DNA of 64,000 bases from Xenorhabdus lircayensis (lineage in GTDB: Bacteria > Pseudomonadota > Gammaproteobacteria > Enterobacterales > Enterobacteriaceae), in NCBI RefSeq assembly GCF_016306625.1, contig NZ_JACOII010000031.1:66280-130279 (forward strand). The letters run 5' to 3'. Below are positions 49,899-60,852 of this stretch, in pieces. The translations under genes and the position numbers were made by a program. Every line of letters begins with the position of its first letter. Within the stretch, counting starts at the first letter, position 1. The notes below the pieces were generated by a model. The model was not told the DNA's origin. It was given only the letters and a program-made list of their open reading frames with translations, and made no database searches.

Positions 49899-51173
49899 TT
49901 AATTATCGCAAATGTTTTTTAAGTGAGCATGACACGTGATTTCACCGCGATAAACACGATAAACCAACGGATTACTGCCCAATTCATATAAGATATCAAC
50001 TGGATTCTGAGCATCCCAGACAACAAAATCTGCCATATGACCCACCGCCAATTGGCCGTGACTATCTGCCCGCCCTAATGCGCGAGCCGCATGAATGGTT
50101 ACGCCCTGCCACGCTTCTTCTGGCGTTAAACCAAATTGTACGCAAGCCATATTCATGATCAGACGCAAGGAGGTAAAAGGGCTGGTTCCCGGATTGAAAT
50201 CCGTCGAAATAGCCATCGGAACACTATATTGGCGCAATAATGCAATAGGGGGACGTTTAGTTTCTCTCAGGAAATAAAATGCGCCTGGCAGCAGCACAGC
50301 AACGGTTCCACTGCGACTGATGGCCTCAATACCTTTTTCATCCAAATATTCGATGTGATCAACTGACAAGCCTTGATATTCAGCAACCAGTTCACTCCCC
50401 CCTAAATTAGAAAGTTGCTCAACATGGCCTTTTACAGGAATATTCAGGTGTTTTGCTGCATCAAACAGGCGTTTGGTCTGGCTGAGATTAAAACCAACAG
50501 TTTCGCAGAACACATCCACGGATTCGAATAACTGTTTCTGCCAAAGTATGGGAAGGATGGAATCACAAACTAAATCGATATAGGCATCAGGATTATGTTT
50601 ATATTCAGGTGGGACAGCATGGGCAGAAAGTAATGTCGGGCTAATTTCTATCGGATTTTTCAGTGCCAATGCCCGCACGACCTTCAACTGTTTCTCTTCA
50701 TTTTCCAGATCTAGCCCATAACCTGATTTCATCTCAATGGTTGTTACCCCTTCGGCAATCAAGGCATCAAGCCGTTTTTGAGAAGACACTTCCAATTGAT
50801 GGGCCGAACTTTTTCTAGTGGCATTGACCGTCGAATTAATCCCTCCACCTTTAGCACTAATTTCTTCATAAGAAGCACCATTCAAACGCTGTTCCCATTC
50901 AGAGGCCCGATTACCACCAAAAACTAAGTGGGAGTGACAATCGATCAAGCCAGGGGTGATTAGCCGCTGCCCTACATCGATAATTTTACACTGGCCGGTT
51001 AGCACGCTATCTGTCGGCAAAATCGCTAAGATTTTTTCATTCCGAACAATAAGATCATGCTGCTCTAACATGCCGTAATTACTTTTGCCATCAATGTTCT
51101 TAATAGTAGGGTTCATTGTGGCGAGTCTGGCATTACGCCAAATAACATCGGTATCTTTCAGCTCAATCGACAT
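49899..51173 (-). CDS. hutI: Imidazolonepropionase HutI
   Basis: Start ATG 51173 is chosen for the upstream AGGAC and because the longer frame to 51209 lacks a ribosome site. A 424-residue amidohydrolase that opens the imidazolone ring to formimidoyl-glutamate. The metal site begins with [19 protein letters not shown], and [11 protein letters not shown] and [10 protein letters not shown] are typical. It is the first gene of hutI-hutG-hutC, with a HutC-like operator upstream. Confidence 0.94.
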   Translation of the reverse strand: MSIELKDTDVIWRNARLATMNPTIKNIDGKSNYGMLEQHDLIVRNEKILAILPTDSVLTGQCKIIDVGQRLITPGLIDCHSHLVFGGNRASEWEQRLNGASYEEISAKGGGINSTVNATRKSSAHQLEVSSQKRLDALIAEGVTTIEMKSGYGLDLENEEKQLKVVRALALKNPIEISPTLLSAHAVPPEYKHNPDAYIDLVCDSILPILWQKQLFESVDVFCETVGFNLSQTKRLFDAAKHLNIPVKGHVEQLSNLGGSELVAEYQGLSVDHIEYLDEKGIEAISRSGTVAVLLPGAFYFLRETKRPPIALLRQYSVPMAISTDFNPGTSPFTSLRLIMNMACVQFGLTPEEAWQGVTIHAARALGRADSHGQLAVGHMADFVVWDAQNPVDILYELGSNPLVYRVYRGEITCHAHLKNICDN

Positions 51174-51218
51174 TATTATCGTCCTGTTATTTTTTCTTAT
51201 TAATATCAATCTTCATGT

Positions 51219-51238
51219 TGTATATACATTTATTTTAT
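51219..51238 (-). promoter_or_regulatory. HutC-type operator upstream of hutI
   Basis: TTGTATATACATTTATTTTA shares its first 12 bases with the hutU operator; the right half is less symmetric. It sits 46 bases upstream of the hutI ATG, so HutC would repress its own operon. Confidence 0.7.
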
Positions 51239-51357
51239 AACCAAGCATGATTGTCAAATCATTTTGTGAATAACTTGTTCCCCAAAACGATAGCTTCAAA
51301 GAAAAATCACAAAAAATCAGGTACAATTACCAAAATTTGTTAGTGAATTAACGTGTA

Positions 51358-51900
51358 ATGAAGAAGAAAAATCGACTAAACGAAGAAGACATCAATCTAT
51401 TCAGAACGTCTGTTACAGGAACTCACCGCATTGTTCACGATACGGTTTCCCATATTCCGAAAAGAAAAAAAATAAGCCATGTTGCCCCTGAGCGTCTTAT
51501 GCAGGAACAGGTCGATGCCAGTTACTATTTTTCCGATGAGTTTCAACCTAATCTCGATACGGAAGGAGCAACCCGCTATGTAAGAGAAGGGGCTAATCAT
51601 TATGAATTAAAGAAGTTACGTCGCGGAGATTATCCTCCTGAGCTGTTTCTCGACTTACATGGATTAACTCAATTACAAGCCAAACAAGAAATTGGAGCTT
51701 TGATCGCAGCCTGTCGTCGTGAACATGTTTATTGCTCTTGTGTCATGCATGGTCACGGTAAACATATTCTTAAACAGCAAGCCCCATTATGGCTTGCCCA
51801 ACACCCTGATATTATTGCCTTTCATCAAGCGCCCAAAGAGTGGGGAGGGAACGCTGCGTTGCTCATTTTGGTAGAGATGGATGAATTTACGCAGCGTTAA
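51358..51900 (+). CDS. smrB: Ribosome-rescue endonuclease SmrB
   Basis: A 180-residue Smr-domain protein. The Smr motifs [14 protein letters not shown] near residue 99 and [20 protein letters not shown] near 140 are intact. SmrB cleaves mRNA at collided ribosomes. In E. coli it is beside prmB; here the hut locus intervenes. Convergent with sixA. Confidence 0.93.
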   Translation: MKKKNRLNEEDINLFRTSVTGTHRIVHDTVSHIPKRKKISHVAPERLMQEQVDASYYFSDEFQPNLDTEGATRYVREGANHYELKKLRRGDYPPELFLDLHGLTQLQAKQEIGALIAACRREHVYCSCVMHGHGKHILKQQAPLWLAQHPDIIAFHQAPKEWGGNAALLILVEMDEFTQR

Positions 51901-51927
51901 TTTAGTTTCTATATTTAATTAAGGTGT

Positions 51928-52413
51928 CTAGTTGGCTTTTGCCGCTAATTGTGCCGGAGATGTTTGCCATAACAGACGTCCTCTTTCTGCCTGATGATCC
52001 AACTCTACACAAGCAATACTGGATGTGGCAAACATAGGCGGTGTTTGCGCAGGGCAAAGCTCAGACACTAAATAACCCACCAGAGGTAAATGAGAAACCA
52101 CCAATACAGCCTTGCGGCCTTGCGTTGCCAAAACCTGCAAATAACTCGCTACCAGTGCCACATCACCCGATGGTGTTAACTCAGCCAGCACTTCTTCGTT
52201 GTCAGGCAGCGCCAAATTTTCACGAACTGCCTTTAACGTCTGTTCCGCACGGATATAAGGGCTGACCAAGACATAATCAATGTCAGGCACTTGTTGTGAA
52301 AACCAGCAAGCCATTTTCTGTGATTCTTGACACCCACGGGGAGTAAGTTCCCGTGTTGCATCACTGATTGAATCTAAAGCAGCATCACCATGACGCATAA
52401 TAAAAACGTACAT
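51928..52413 (-). CDS. sixA: Phosphohistidine phosphatase SixA
   Basis: Start ATG 52413 gives MYVFIMRHGDAALDS, the family N-terminus; the longer frame to 52479 has no support. A 161-residue histidine phosphatase with the RHG motif at residues 7-9 and the second histidine in VVSHLPLVGYL. In E. coli SixA dephosphorylates the PTS-Ntr protein NPr and the ArcB domain. It is convergent with smrB. Confidence 0.93.
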   Translation of the reverse strand: MYVFIMRHGDAALDSISDATRELTPRGCQESQKMACWFSQQVPDIDYVLVSPYIRAEQTLKAVRENLALPDNEEVLAELTPSGDVALVASYLQVLATQGRKAVLVVSHLPLVGYLVSELCPAQTPPMFATSSIACVELDHQAERGRLLWQTSPAQLAAKAN

Positions 52414-52702
52414 AATCCACCGTCTAGTTAATTGCGAACCTGTCCCAAGACAACGCACGATTAGATCTTCTTGAGACAAGACATTGGTTATACGGCATTA
52501 ATAAGTAGGCTCAAGTGATATTACCAAGCTAATATTTGATACAAAAACGTTTCAGTCAACATTAGTTGGCATTCTGCCCTAAAACAAGGGTAAATAAAAT
52601 GACTAAAAATGATTTATATATGCAGTGTGACATTGTTATTATTTCTTTTTATATGAAAAATAGAAACCATAAATAAACAATCAATTATTAAATTATTTCC
52701 CA

Positions 52703-52735
52703 TAAAAAAATCGACCCTTGGTTAAAAGGGCCGAT
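52703..52735 (-). terminator. Terminator of fadI-fadJ
   Basis: On the minus strand ATCGGCCCTT and AAGGGTCGAT pair with one mismatch around a 6-base loop and are followed by TTTTTT, about 30 bases after the fadJ stop. Confidence 0.8.
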
Positions 52736-52764
52736 CTGACTTATTTTGCAAATAGAACTGTAAG

Positions 52765-54942
52765 TTATGAGTAAAATTTCTTCCTCTGTTCAGCCATCTG
52801 GATTAAACCTTCACATGGTGTGAATCTCTCTCCATGCTGCTGCTCCAGACGACGTAAAATTTCTACAACCTTATCACTGCCAAGCTTATCAACATAACGG
52901 AATGGCCCTCCCAAGAATGGCGGGAATCCAATGCCAAATACAGCGCCAATATCACCATCACGAGGGCTTCTGATAATCCCTTCATCTAAACAGCGAACGG
53001 CTTCATTCAACATGAGCATCACACAACGCTGGGCAATGTCAGCAGGTAACATTTTTACAACTGGTTTGATTTTTAATAAGGAATAAATGGAGGCGTCCAC
53101 TTCTTTGGATTTTTTTCCAAAAGACCAGAATGCGCCCTTTCTATTCGCATACGAATAAAAACCACGGCCATTTTTCTTACCTTTCCGATCATCTTTTAAG
53201 GTCGCTTCCAAAAACTCTGGCGCAACAAATCTATTACCTAACTGTTCCACCAAAATAGGGATGATTTTGGTGCCTACATCGATGCCAACCTCATCCAACA
53301 AATTGATTGGGCCAATAGGAAAACCGAAGCCCACCAGCGCCTTGTCAATATGATCAACTGGTTCCCCTTCTGCCAAACAATAACCGGCCTCATTAATGTA
53401 AGGTGTCAGAATTCGGTTCACATAGAATCCCGCTTTATCTCCTACAACAATGGCGGTTTTTCCCTGTTTCTTAGCCAGTGCCACGGTGGTTGCAATCGTT
53501 TTTTCACTCGTTCCTGCATGTGGAATGACTTCCACCAACGGCATTTTGTCAACGGGACTAAAATAGTGAAGGCCAATCACCTGCTCTGGCCGGGCAGCAA
53601 CTTCAGCAATCTTGTGGATTGGCAACGAAGATGTGTTGGAAGCAAAAATAGTTTCGCATTTCGCATTTTCTTCAACTTCTGAGACCATTTTACGTTTCAA
53701 TACCAAATCTTCAAATACTGCTTCGACCACAATATCCGCTTGCTTAAATCCGCTGTAATCCGTAGTTCCTGTCAATAGAGACATCTGGCGAGAACGCTCA
53801 CTTGATTTCAAACGACGCTGTTTTACTCGCCTGGAGAGGAGATCCCATGTATATTTCAGAGCCTGATTGATGCCTTTTGTATTAATGTCCCTAATGCGGA
53901 CAGGCAGATTTCCTCGTGTCATGGTAACGTTAGCAATACCACCGCCCATCAGGCCTCCACCCAAGATACCCACATGCTTGATCTCAGCAGGCTGCTCTGA
54001 CGAGCCAGTTTCATTTTTTAACGCAGTCGAAGCAAAAAACAAGCTCCGTAATGCTGCTGATTCCTGTGACATCGCCAATTCGCCAAATGCCTTAGCTTCA
54101 GCCTGAAAGCCTCTGTCTAACCCTTTTTCCAAACCTGTGCGAATCACATTGATGATTTTCTCTGGAGCCGGATAATGGCCATGAGTTTTCGCTCTCGTTT
54201 TTTGATGCACCATATGGAACAACAGCGGCCTACCCAGTGCACTCGCCAACATACGCTGTGACCATGCCAATGGCTTGCGTTTAGCTATGCCTTTTTTAAC
54301 ATATTGCACAGCGACATCCAGCAAGATGTCCAAAGGAACTGCATCATCCACGACACCCAATCGTTGCGCCTGTTTTGCCTTGAGCTGACGACCCGTTAAT
54401 ATCATGTCCAGAGCAGCGCTGACACCAATCAAACGGGGCAATCGCTGAGTTCCGCCTGATCCCGGCAACAACCCGAGCTGAACTTCCGGTAAACCAAGAC
54501 GCGTTTTCTCATCCAAAGAACAGATACGAGCATGACAAGCCAAGGCCAGCTCCAGCCCACCGCCCAAACACGCTCCATGAATGGCTGCCACAACAGGCAA
54601 AGGATAATTGGCAATCTGCGCAAATAATTTTTGACCTTTCTCGGCCAATTCTGTCGCTTCTTCCTGAGTGTGGCAGCCTGCTATCATGCTGATATCTGCA
54701 CCAGCAATGAAAGTGTCTGGCTTACCAGACACAATCACTAACCCTTTCAAACCGGAAACTTGTTGTGCTTTCTCAAACATCATTAAGAACTGTTCAACAA
54801 ATTCGGCTTTCAGCGTGTTTACTTTCTCATTTGGTACATCAATGGTGATAACGCCTACCTTATCGTCCCTAACAGAAAAGCTGAATACTGATTGATCTGG
54901 TTGCGTCGTTGACATGACAGTGTCTTTCTCAGCCTGAGCCAT
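52765..54942 (-). CDS. fadJ: Fatty-acid oxidation complex subunit alpha FadJ
   Basis: A 725-residue multifunctional enzyme. The N-terminal enoyl-CoA hydratase/isomerase contains GADISMI and [19 protein letters not shown]. The central 3-hydroxyacyl-CoA dehydrogenase contains [20 protein letters not shown] and the [15 protein letters not shown] motif. It acts with FadI in anaerobic-type beta-oxidation. ATG overlaps the fadI stop by one base (TAATG), so translation is coupled. Confidence 0.95.
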   Translation of the reverse strand: MAQAEKDTVMSTTQPDQSVFSFSVRDDKVGVITIDVPNEKVNTLKAEFVEQFLMMFEKAQQVSGLKGLVIVSGKPDTFIAGADISMIAGCHTQEEATELAEKGQKLFAQIANYPLPVVAAIHGACLGGGLELALACHARICSLDEKTRLGLPEVQLGLLPGSGGTQRLPRLIGVSAALDMILTGRQLKAKQAQRLGVVDDAVPLDILLDVAVQYVKKGIAKRKPLAWSQRMLASALGRPLLFHMVHQKTRAKTHGHYPAPEKIINVIRTGLEKGLDRGFQAEAKAFGELAMSQESAALRSLFFASTALKNETGSSEQPAEIKHVGILGGGLMGGGIANVTMTRGNLPVRIRDINTKGINQALKYTWDLLSRRVKQRRLKSSERSRQMSLLTGTTDYSGFKQADIVVEAVFEDLVLKRKMVSEVEENAKCETIFASNTSSLPIHKIAEVAARPEQVIGLHYFSPVDKMPLVEVIPHAGTSEKTIATTVALAKKQGKTAIVVGDKAGFYVNRILTPYINEAGYCLAEGEPVDHIDKALVGFGFPIGPINLLDEVGIDVGTKIIPILVEQLGNRFVAPEFLEATLKDDRKGKKNGRGFYSYANRKGAFWSFGKKSKEVDASIYSLLKIKPVVKMLPADIAQRCVMLMLNEAVRCLDEGIIRSPRDGDIGAVFGIGFPPFLGGPFRYVDKLGSDKVVEILRRLEQQHGERFTPCEGLIQMAEQRKKFYS

Positions 54943-56252
54943 TATTCTACCTCCAATACCATTGCTGCACCCAAACCACCTGCGGCACAGGCGGTCGTTA
55001 GCCCAAACCCACCACCACGGCGACGTAATTCATTCAATGTTTGGGTAACCATTCGGGCTCCTGTCGCAGCAAATGGATGCCCATAAGCAATTGACCCACC
55101 CAATACATTGAATTTATCCATATCCACTTCACCAATTGCCTGAGCACGCCCCAACTTTTCACGGGCAAATTTTTCACTGGCAAACATTTTTAAATTCGTC
55201 AATGTTTGGGCAGCAAACGCTTCATGCATGTCAATGAGAGTGAGTTCATTCAAAGTGATGCCAGCCCGATCCAGCGCCAGAGGTGTCGCATAAGATGGCC
55301 CCAGTAGCATATCCTGCCAAACGTCAATAGCAGAAAACGCATAACTGCGTAAATACCCCAATGGAATCATACCCAGTTCTTTGGCAACCGATTCACGCAT
55401 CAACATAACTGCGGCTGCACCATCAGTCAGTGGCGTACTATTCGCCGCAGTGACTGTGCCATATTTACGATCAAAGGCTGGACGCAATTTAGCATAAGAG
55501 GCTAGAACTGAATTTTTTCTAATGTTGTTATCTTCTGCTAATGTGTTGCAGTACGGCGGAAAATGCGGCGATATAATTTCTTCATTCAAAAGCCCCTGTT
55601 CCCAAGCTTTAGCCGCCAATATATGAGAACGGTGCGCCAAGGCATCTTGATCTTCTCGACTAATATGATAGGTTTTTGCCATCTGCTCTGCCGTATCACC
55701 CATTCTCAACCCCGTCGAATATTCAGCAACAGCAGGAGATACTGGCAGTAAATCACGTAATTTCAATCGGCTGATTAATTTTAGCCGTTGAGACAAGCTC
55801 TTGGCTTTGTTCATATCTACCAAAGTGCGAGCCAATGTCTTAGTTACCCCAATCGGCAAAACGGATGAAGAGTCAGCGCCACCAGCGATTCCCACATTAA
55901 CTGTACCCGCCATAATACTTTCAGCCACATTTGCAATCGCCTGAAAACTCGTCGCACAAGCACGGGAAACACTATAAGCATCAGTATTCACACTTAAGCC
56001 TGCACCCAAAACAATTTCCCTTGCAATATTTGGTGCTTCCGACATTTGAACAACCTGCCCAAAAACTAATTGGTCGATCTTCTCAGGCGACAAACCGCTC
56101 CTAATGACCAGCTCACTGACGACAGCTTTTCCCAAATCGACAGCCGGAATACCGTGGTATAAAGTTGCCTGTTTCGCAAAAGGAATGCGCAACCCGCTGA
56201 CAATAGCAACACGTTCCTTTTGCTGTGTTACTTTTGTTGAAGAACGACCCAT
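54942..56252 (-). CDS. fadI: Acetyl-CoA C-acyltransferase FadI
   Basis: Start ATG 56252 is chosen because CAGGAG lies 5 bases upstream and the length becomes 436 residues, as in E. coli; a TTG at 56267 is also in frame. A thiolase with the acylation cysteine in [15 protein letters not shown] near residue 99 and the [12 protein letters not shown] and [13 protein letters not shown] motifs. It performs the last step of the beta-oxidation spiral. A FadR-like site lies upstream. Confidence 0.95.
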   Translation of the reverse strand: MGRSSTKVTQQKERVAIVSGLRIPFAKQATLYHGIPAVDLGKAVVSELVIRSGLSPEKIDQLVFGQVVQMSEAPNIAREIVLGAGLSVNTDAYSVSRACATSFQAIANVAESIMAGTVNVGIAGGADSSSVLPIGVTKTLARTLVDMNKAKSLSQRLKLISRLKLRDLLPVSPAVAEYSTGLRMGDTAEQMAKTYHISREDQDALAHRSHILAAKAWEQGLLNEEIISPHFPPYCNTLAEDNNIRKNSVLASYAKLRPAFDRKYGTVTAANSTPLTDGAAAVMLMRESVAKELGMIPLGYLRSYAFSAIDVWQDMLLGPSYATPLALDRAGITLNELTLIDMHEAFAAQTLTNLKMFASEKFAREKLGRAQAIGEVDMDKFNVLGGSIAYGHPFAATGARMVTQTLNELRRRGGGFGLTTACAAGGLGAAMVLEVE

Positions 56253-56317
56253 AGCAACTCCTGACAATAATTATTAATTAAATCAATTGATTGATTAAAA
56301 ATATTTACTCACCTCAT

Positions 56318-56334
56318 AAGAGGTCAGACCTGAT
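56318..56334 (-). promoter_or_regulatory. FadR-like operator upstream of fadI
   Basis: On the minus strand ATCAGGTCTGACCTCTT matches the FadR consensus (AGCTGGTCCGACnTGTT) at most fixed positions. It lies 66 bases upstream of the fadI ATG, consistent with repression of fadIJ in the absence of long-chain acyl-CoA. Confidence 0.6.
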
Positions 56335-56546
56335 GGAGCATTGTTAACGCAATGTTGGGAAATAGCAAATAGGAATAAACGAAAAATGCGAGCAAGCGCA
56401 ACTTTAAGGCATTTATAATTTATACAACTTGGATAGAGAATGTGCGAAGAAAATATAAAAAAAGACTATTATTTACAATCGTTGACAACCGATTCTCCCA
56501 CCGTTTGAGATCACAAAACAATGAGAAAACCGTTATTCAGAATGGA

Positions 56547-56843
56547 TTAACGCAACCCTAACTGAAAAATCAGGGCTTCTGCCTGACAGCTAAAGGTGAA
56601 ATCTACAGATAATTGCATTCCACCATCAACTGTTTCGATTCTATCGTGTATGATGCATGGCTCTGATTCCACAGCTTTTGCCTTTTTAGTCAATATATTA
56701 AGCATCGTTTCCGCTTCTTGCTCACGGACAAAAACACACTGATAAGAAGCAGAGCAATCTTCATTATCAATGACTGTTCCCACATCAACACAACAGCAAG
56801 CAGCAGTTTCTTCCGCACTACAACGGTTAATTGCATCAGGCAT
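56547..56843 (-). CDS. yfcZ: YfcZ/YiiS family protein
   Basis: Start ATG 56843 has GGAGAG upstream; the frame continues to a TTG five codons earlier. A 98-residue protein of the DUF406 family with a cysteine cluster (TAACCCVDVGTVIDNEDC). Function is unknown. It lies between fadI and fadL as in E. coli. Confidence 0.88.
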   Translation of the reverse strand: MPDAINRCSAEETAACCCVDVGTVIDNEDCSASYQCVFVREQEAETMLNILTKKAKAVESEPCIIHDRIETVDGGMQLSVDFTFSCQAEALIFQLGLR

Positions 56844-57095
56844 CTTTAATCTCTCCAACTATAAAAACTTACTGATGATTGTACGTTGTCATAATTGCTG
56901 ATAACCAGCGTTTACGCTGTTTAAGGCTATTTATCTCACTATTTATTGATCTCATCACGTCCAAAAATACTTATTTACATTTAATTAACATTTATTGTCT
57001 ATTTTTTGTTAAGCAAGTCCCATTTTGGCAATCATCTTGGTTATATTTTAAAAACATTCTTGCAACATCTTCTATTATCAGGCCTATACTTCGTG

Positions 57096-57112
57096 CACTG
57101 GTCTGATTTGTC
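57096..57112 (+). promoter_or_regulatory. FadR-like operator at the fadL promoter
   Basis: CACTGGTCTGATTTGTC matches the FadR core (CTGGTCCGACnTGTT) with few mismatches. A -10-like TATACT ends 5 bases before it, so the site overlaps the likely transcription start, as in E. coli fadL. The rest of the 340-base yfcZ-fadL gap is AT-rich with no gene. Confidence 0.7.
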
Positions 57113-57196
57113 ACTTTGGCAAACCGACTCTACAATCCCGCGCTCTCAGCTACTTGAGTAGCACTTTAATAATAATTAAACAATGAGGTTTTGGTT

Positions 57197-58501
57197 ATGA
57201 ACCAGAAAAACCTGTTTACACGTTCAGCATTAGCAGTGGCGGTTGCAGTTATTTCATCCAACGCTAGTGCTGCCGGTTTTCAATTGAATGAGTATTCATC
57301 ATCAGCACTAGGTCGTGCATTTTCTGGGGCAGGTGTCGTTGCAGACAACGCTTCTGTGGGCAGTCGTAACCCTGCGGCCATGACCTTATTTGATCGCCCA
57401 TCGTTTTCTAGCGGTTTAATTTATGTCAACCCAGATGTTGATATCACAGGAAAATCCCCTGTAACTAGCAATAGCACCGACGCTAAAAATATTGCACCAC
57501 ATGCATGGATTCCAAACCTGCATTTTATTACACCGATCAATGAGCAATGGTATGTGGGGGCATCTGCGACTTCCAACTTTGGCTTAGCGACCAGTTTCAG
57601 CAACAACTATACTGCTGGCCCAATTGGCGGTAAAACTGATCTCAAAACCGTGAACCTAAACCTAAGCGGTGCTTACAAGTTTAATGATCAGTTCAGCTTT
57701 GGCTTAGGTGTCAATGCTGTTTATGCAGATGCTAAAATCACTCGCCATATGGGAGAAACAGGCCCCGCGTTGTCTAAAATGACAGGACTCAATATTCCAG
57801 CAAGTGCTGAGGCAGCCAAATTGGAAGGTAAGGATTGGGGCTATGGCTGGAATGCGGGGCTGCTATATCAATATGACGAAAATAACCGTTATAGCCTGAC
57901 TTACCGTTCAAAAGTCAAAGTGAAGTTCAAAAGCGGGGATTTCAGCAATGATTTGCCTGAACCTATTGGAACAAGTGGTAAGACAGTCAAAGGTAAACTG
58001 GATCTGAATTTACCTGATATGTGGGAACTCTCTGGTTATAACCGTGTTGCACCACAATGGGCAATTCACTATAGCTTCCTGTACACAGGCTGGAGCGAAT
58101 TCAAGGAATTAAAAGCAACAAGAAATGATACTGGTAAAATCGCATTTGAGAAGCACGAAGGTTTCCGTGACGCTTACCGTATTTCGCTGGGTACAACTTA
58201 CTACTATGACGATAACTGGACATTCCGTACTGGTATCGCCTTCGATGAAAGCCCAGTTCCAGCCAAAAATCGCTCTATATCCATTCCCGATCAAGATCGT
58301 ATCTGGTTAAGTGTCGGAACTACTTACGCATTCAATAAAGATGCCTCTGTGGATGTCGGTGTTTCCTATATGCGCGGTAAAAAAGTACGTGTTAGCGAAA
58401 AACTGAAAGAAGACATGCCGGCACCTTTCAACGCACCCTATGAGTTTGATTCCAAAGGAACTGCGTGGCTGTACGGTGTGAACTTTAACTATTCGTTCTA
58501 A
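57197..58501 (+). CDS. fadL: Long-chain fatty-acid outer-membrane transporter FadL
   Basis: Start ATG 57197 follows TGAGG; an in-frame TTG six bases earlier is ignored. A 434-residue protein with a signal peptide (about 1-25, ending ASA) followed by [37 protein letters not shown], the FadL hatch motif including NPA. A 14-strand outer-membrane barrel follows, ending in YSF. It imports long-chain fatty acids for the fadIJ pathway nearby. Confidence 0.95.
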   Translation: MNQKNLFTRSALAVAVAVISSNASAAGFQLNEYSSSALGRAFSGAGVVADNASVGSRNPAAMTLFDRPSFSSGLIYVNPDVDITGKSPVTSNSTDAKNIAPHAWIPNLHFITPINEQWYVGASATSNFGLATSFSNNYTAGPIGGKTDLKTVNLNLSGAYKFNDQFSFGLGVNAVYADAKITRHMGETGPALSKMTGLNIPASAEAAKLEGKDWGYGWNAGLLYQYDENNRYSLTYRSKVKVKFKSGDFSNDLPEPIGTSGKTVKGKLDLNLPDMWELSGYNRVAPQWAIHYSFLYTGWSEFKELKATRNDTGKIAFEKHEGFRDAYRISLGTTYYYDDNWTFRTGIAFDESPVPAKNRSISIPDQDRIWLSVGTTYAFNKDASVDVGVSYMRGKKVRVSEKLKEDMPAPFNAPYEFDSKGTAWLYGVNFNYSF

Positions 58502-58517
58502 CTGAATGCGGTGATCT

Positions 58518-58546
58518 AAAAAGGATAGCACCTGCTATCCTTTTTT
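58518..58546. terminator. Bidirectional terminator between fadL and mlaA
   Basis: AAAAAGGATAGCA and TGCTATCCTTTTT pair perfectly around two bases (effectively a 4-base loop). It serves fadL on the plus strand and mlaA on the minus strand. Confidence 0.9.
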
Positions 58547-58562
58547 GGTTATGGATCCCAGA

Positions 58563-59315
58563 TTAATCGATGGAATCCAATTCATCTTGAATACTTGCTG
58601 CGTTAGGATTTTTTTCTGGTGCTAGCTTGCCGCCATTAGCCATAAAATCGTGGCGCTGGAAGTAGGCATCACGCATCATCAAATAAGGATCGGAAGAGTT
58701 CTTTAACAAGCCGTCAGAATCCAGCAGACGAGAGCGGGTTTCTATACCTTCAAACACCCATTTCCCCACCGACATCCAGCCCGTGAGATAACTAAGCACG
58801 GGATAAGTCATATCCGCAAAGTTACCACCTTCATCACGCAGTGTGAAACTGCCGTAACCGGGCAGAACAACATACGGACCATAGCCCACACTATAGTGCC
58901 CTAATGTGCTACCAAAACGCATCGAATCTTCTTTTGCCAGTTTAGAGTTTGCCATTGAAGCAACATCAATAAACCCGCCCATTCCCAAGATAGTATTCAA
59001 AAAGAAACGGTTAAAGTGTTTTGCACCTTCATGGACATCACCACGCAAAAAACTGTTAACCATGCTAGCCGGCTCTTCAAGATTACTCATAAAATTGCCG
59101 ATACCATTTCGTGCGGGCATAGGCACATAATTACGCCAAGCTACAGCAACAGGCCGCAGAACATAAGGGTCGAGAACATCATAATTAAAGCTGAACATAG
59201 CACGGTTAAGTCCTTCCAGTGGGTCAGAACGCCCCTGTTTCACCGTATTCGATGAACTGGCACATCCCACTAATAAGACTGCTGCAAGAGCAACCCCGCT
59301 CAGACGATACTTCAT
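58563..59315 (-). CDS. mlaA: Phospholipid-binding lipoprotein MlaA
   Basis: Start ATG 59315 gives a lipoprotein signal MKYRLSGVALAAVLLVGC with the lipobox cysteine near residue 18; the longer frame to 59345 would spoil it. A 250-residue outer-membrane lipoprotein that removes mislocalised phospholipid from the outer leaflet and passes it to MlaC. Family motifs are DPLEGLNRAMFSFNYDVLDPYVLRPVA and FNRFFLNTILGMGGFIDVA. Convergent with fadL as in E. coli. Confidence 0.94.
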   Translation of the reverse strand: MKYRLSGVALAAVLLVGCASSSNTVKQGRSDPLEGLNRAMFSFNYDVLDPYVLRPVAVAWRNYVPMPARNGIGNFMSNLEEPASMVNSFLRGDVHEGAKHFNRFFLNTILGMGGFIDVASMANSKLAKEDSMRFGSTLGHYSVGYGPYVVLPGYGSFTLRDEGGNFADMTYPVLSYLTGWMSVGKWVFEGIETRSRLLDSDGLLKNSSDPYLMMRDAYFQRHDFMANGGKLAPEKNPNAASIQDELDSID

Positions 59316-59499
59316 ATTGTTCTCCGCATAATGACTTTTAGACATTGACTCTCACACTGCATACCAATCAATGAACCCAATATGTTAAATATACTGCCAA
59401 TTTTTCATTAATGGTAATCAAAAAGAGTGGTGATTATATAGGCAAACAGTTCGCTATGCCTTATCTCCGGCAAGAAAAACAGGTATACTGCTTCTCATT

Positions 59500-59574
59500 G
59501 TCCCCTTAGTTAAATGGATATAACGAGCCCCTCCTAAGGGCTAGTTGCAGGTTCGATCCCTGCAGGGGACGCCA
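59500..59574 (+). tRNA. argW: tRNA-Arg (anticodon CCT)
   Basis: A 75-base cloverleaf including encoded CCA. Acceptor GTCCCCT pairs with AGGGGAC; the anticodon stem AGCCC/GGGCT encloses loop CTCCTAA with anticodon CCT; the T arm contains GGTTCGATCC. Its place after mlaA and before a phage integrase matches argW of E. coli, a known prophage attachment gene. The 3' end of the tRNA is therefore the probable attachment core. Confidence 0.95.
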
Positions 59575-59644
59575 TACTACAGTTCACCGCAGTTCTTATC
59601 CGTTCGCAAAATCCTTTAAAATCATATCTCATACATAAATCATC

Positions 59645-59674
59645 GTTCGTAGAAGTTCGTATTAGTTCGTTGAC
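59645..59674. repeat. Three 10-bp direct repeats before the integrase
   Basis: GTTCGTAGAA GTTCGTATTA and GTTCGTTGAC follow each other with 10-base period, one helical turn, between the tRNA attachment site and the integrase. They look like arm-type integrase or excisionase binding sites. Confidence 0.55.
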
Positions 59675-59735
59675 AGCCGCACTCTTATCTGGGTAAATTT
59701 TGGGTAAAGAATCTTACCCAATGGAATTTTACCCA

Positions 59736-60629
59736 ATGCTCACTGTAAAACAGGTTGATTCAGCTAAACCAAAAGAAAAACCATATCGTCTATCAGACAG
59801 TAATGGTCTTTATCTATATATTCCGTTATCTGGTAAAAAGGTATGGCAACTGCGTTACCAATTTGATGGTAAGGAAAAAATTCATACAGTAGGTAAATAT
59901 CCTGAAATATCCCTTGCAGAGGCTAGAGGCAAGGTGTTCGAATTAAAAAAAGAACTAGCTAATGGGATAGATCCATCAAAAAAGAATATATTCACAGATA
60001 AGCCCAAAGATACATTTTCATTTATCTATCATGAGTGGTATCAATTCAAGCATGGCGTCTGGTCTGAAAGATACGCAAAAGAATTACAAAGTATGTTTCA
60101 GAATGACATTCTGCCAAACATTGGTCATATGACAATGGAAGAGATAGAGCCACTAATTCTACTCAAGGTGATACGTCAGTTCGAAGAGCGCGGAGCTATG
60201 GAAAGAGCATGTAAGGCTCGGCGTAGATGTGGGGAGGTATTCAGATATGCAATAGTAACAGGACGAGCAAAATATAATCCTGCGCCAGATTTAGCTGACG
60301 CAATGACCGGATATAAGAAGAAGCACTATCCATTCCTGACGGTAGATCAAATCCCCTCTTTCAATCAGGCACTATCCTCATATTCAGGTAGTATCATCTC
60401 AAAAATAGCCACCCAGATTCTACAATACACAGCGCTGCGTACTAAAGAGTTACGTAGCATGGTATGGAGTAACGTTGATTTCAATAACAAGCTGATTACC
60501 ATCGCACCTGAGATAATGAAGAATCGGAAATTACACGTAGTTCCAATGTCGAATCAGGTCGTCGAGTTACTCACAGTTCTGAAACCAATACCTACCTATG
60601 CGTCCAAACCTGCACCATGCGGGAGATAA
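59736..60629 (+). pseudogene. Truncated P4-type tyrosine integrase
   Basis: Start ATG 59736 opens with MLTVKQVDSAKPKEKPYRLSDSNGLYLYI, the P4-integrase N-terminal arm-binding domain. The core-binding domain follows, then the first catalytic Arg in LQYTALRTKELRSMVWSNVDF. At about residue 284 the family sequence stops and PIPTYASKPAPCGR runs to a stop. The HxLR, His and Tyr elements of the catalytic domain (about 100 residues) are missing, so it cannot recombine. A deletion joined it to unrelated sequence. It lies 160 bases from the tRNA-Arg attachment site. Confidence 0.8.
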
Positions 60630-60852
60630 GAGATATCAATGAGTTAAAGAGGACAATTCTCCCGTTTAACGTAACCTATTGATTTTACGTAATTCTGTCA
60701 CCGTGCCAGAGATTAGTAAAATCAAAGAGTTAAAAGGTGATTAATCCCACCTTTATTATAACCAATTTATTTTATTTAATTACCGCTCAGGATGGGATTA
60801 CAAAGTCCTGTCGGAAATGAAGGTGGAGCAAAGGATTGGAATGAAGGCATAT

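Noticed and set aside
60732..60754. Hairpin AAAGGTG/CACCTTT after the integrase remnant
   Set aside because: Possible terminator, but the following sequence is ATTATAA and there is no certain transcript to end; too weak to list as a feature.
60640..60850. Partial direct repeats and a short frame reading NEGGAKDWNEGIFRVLEGY
   Set aside because: Too short and without family resemblance; likely remnant DNA between the broken integrase and the orphan gene.
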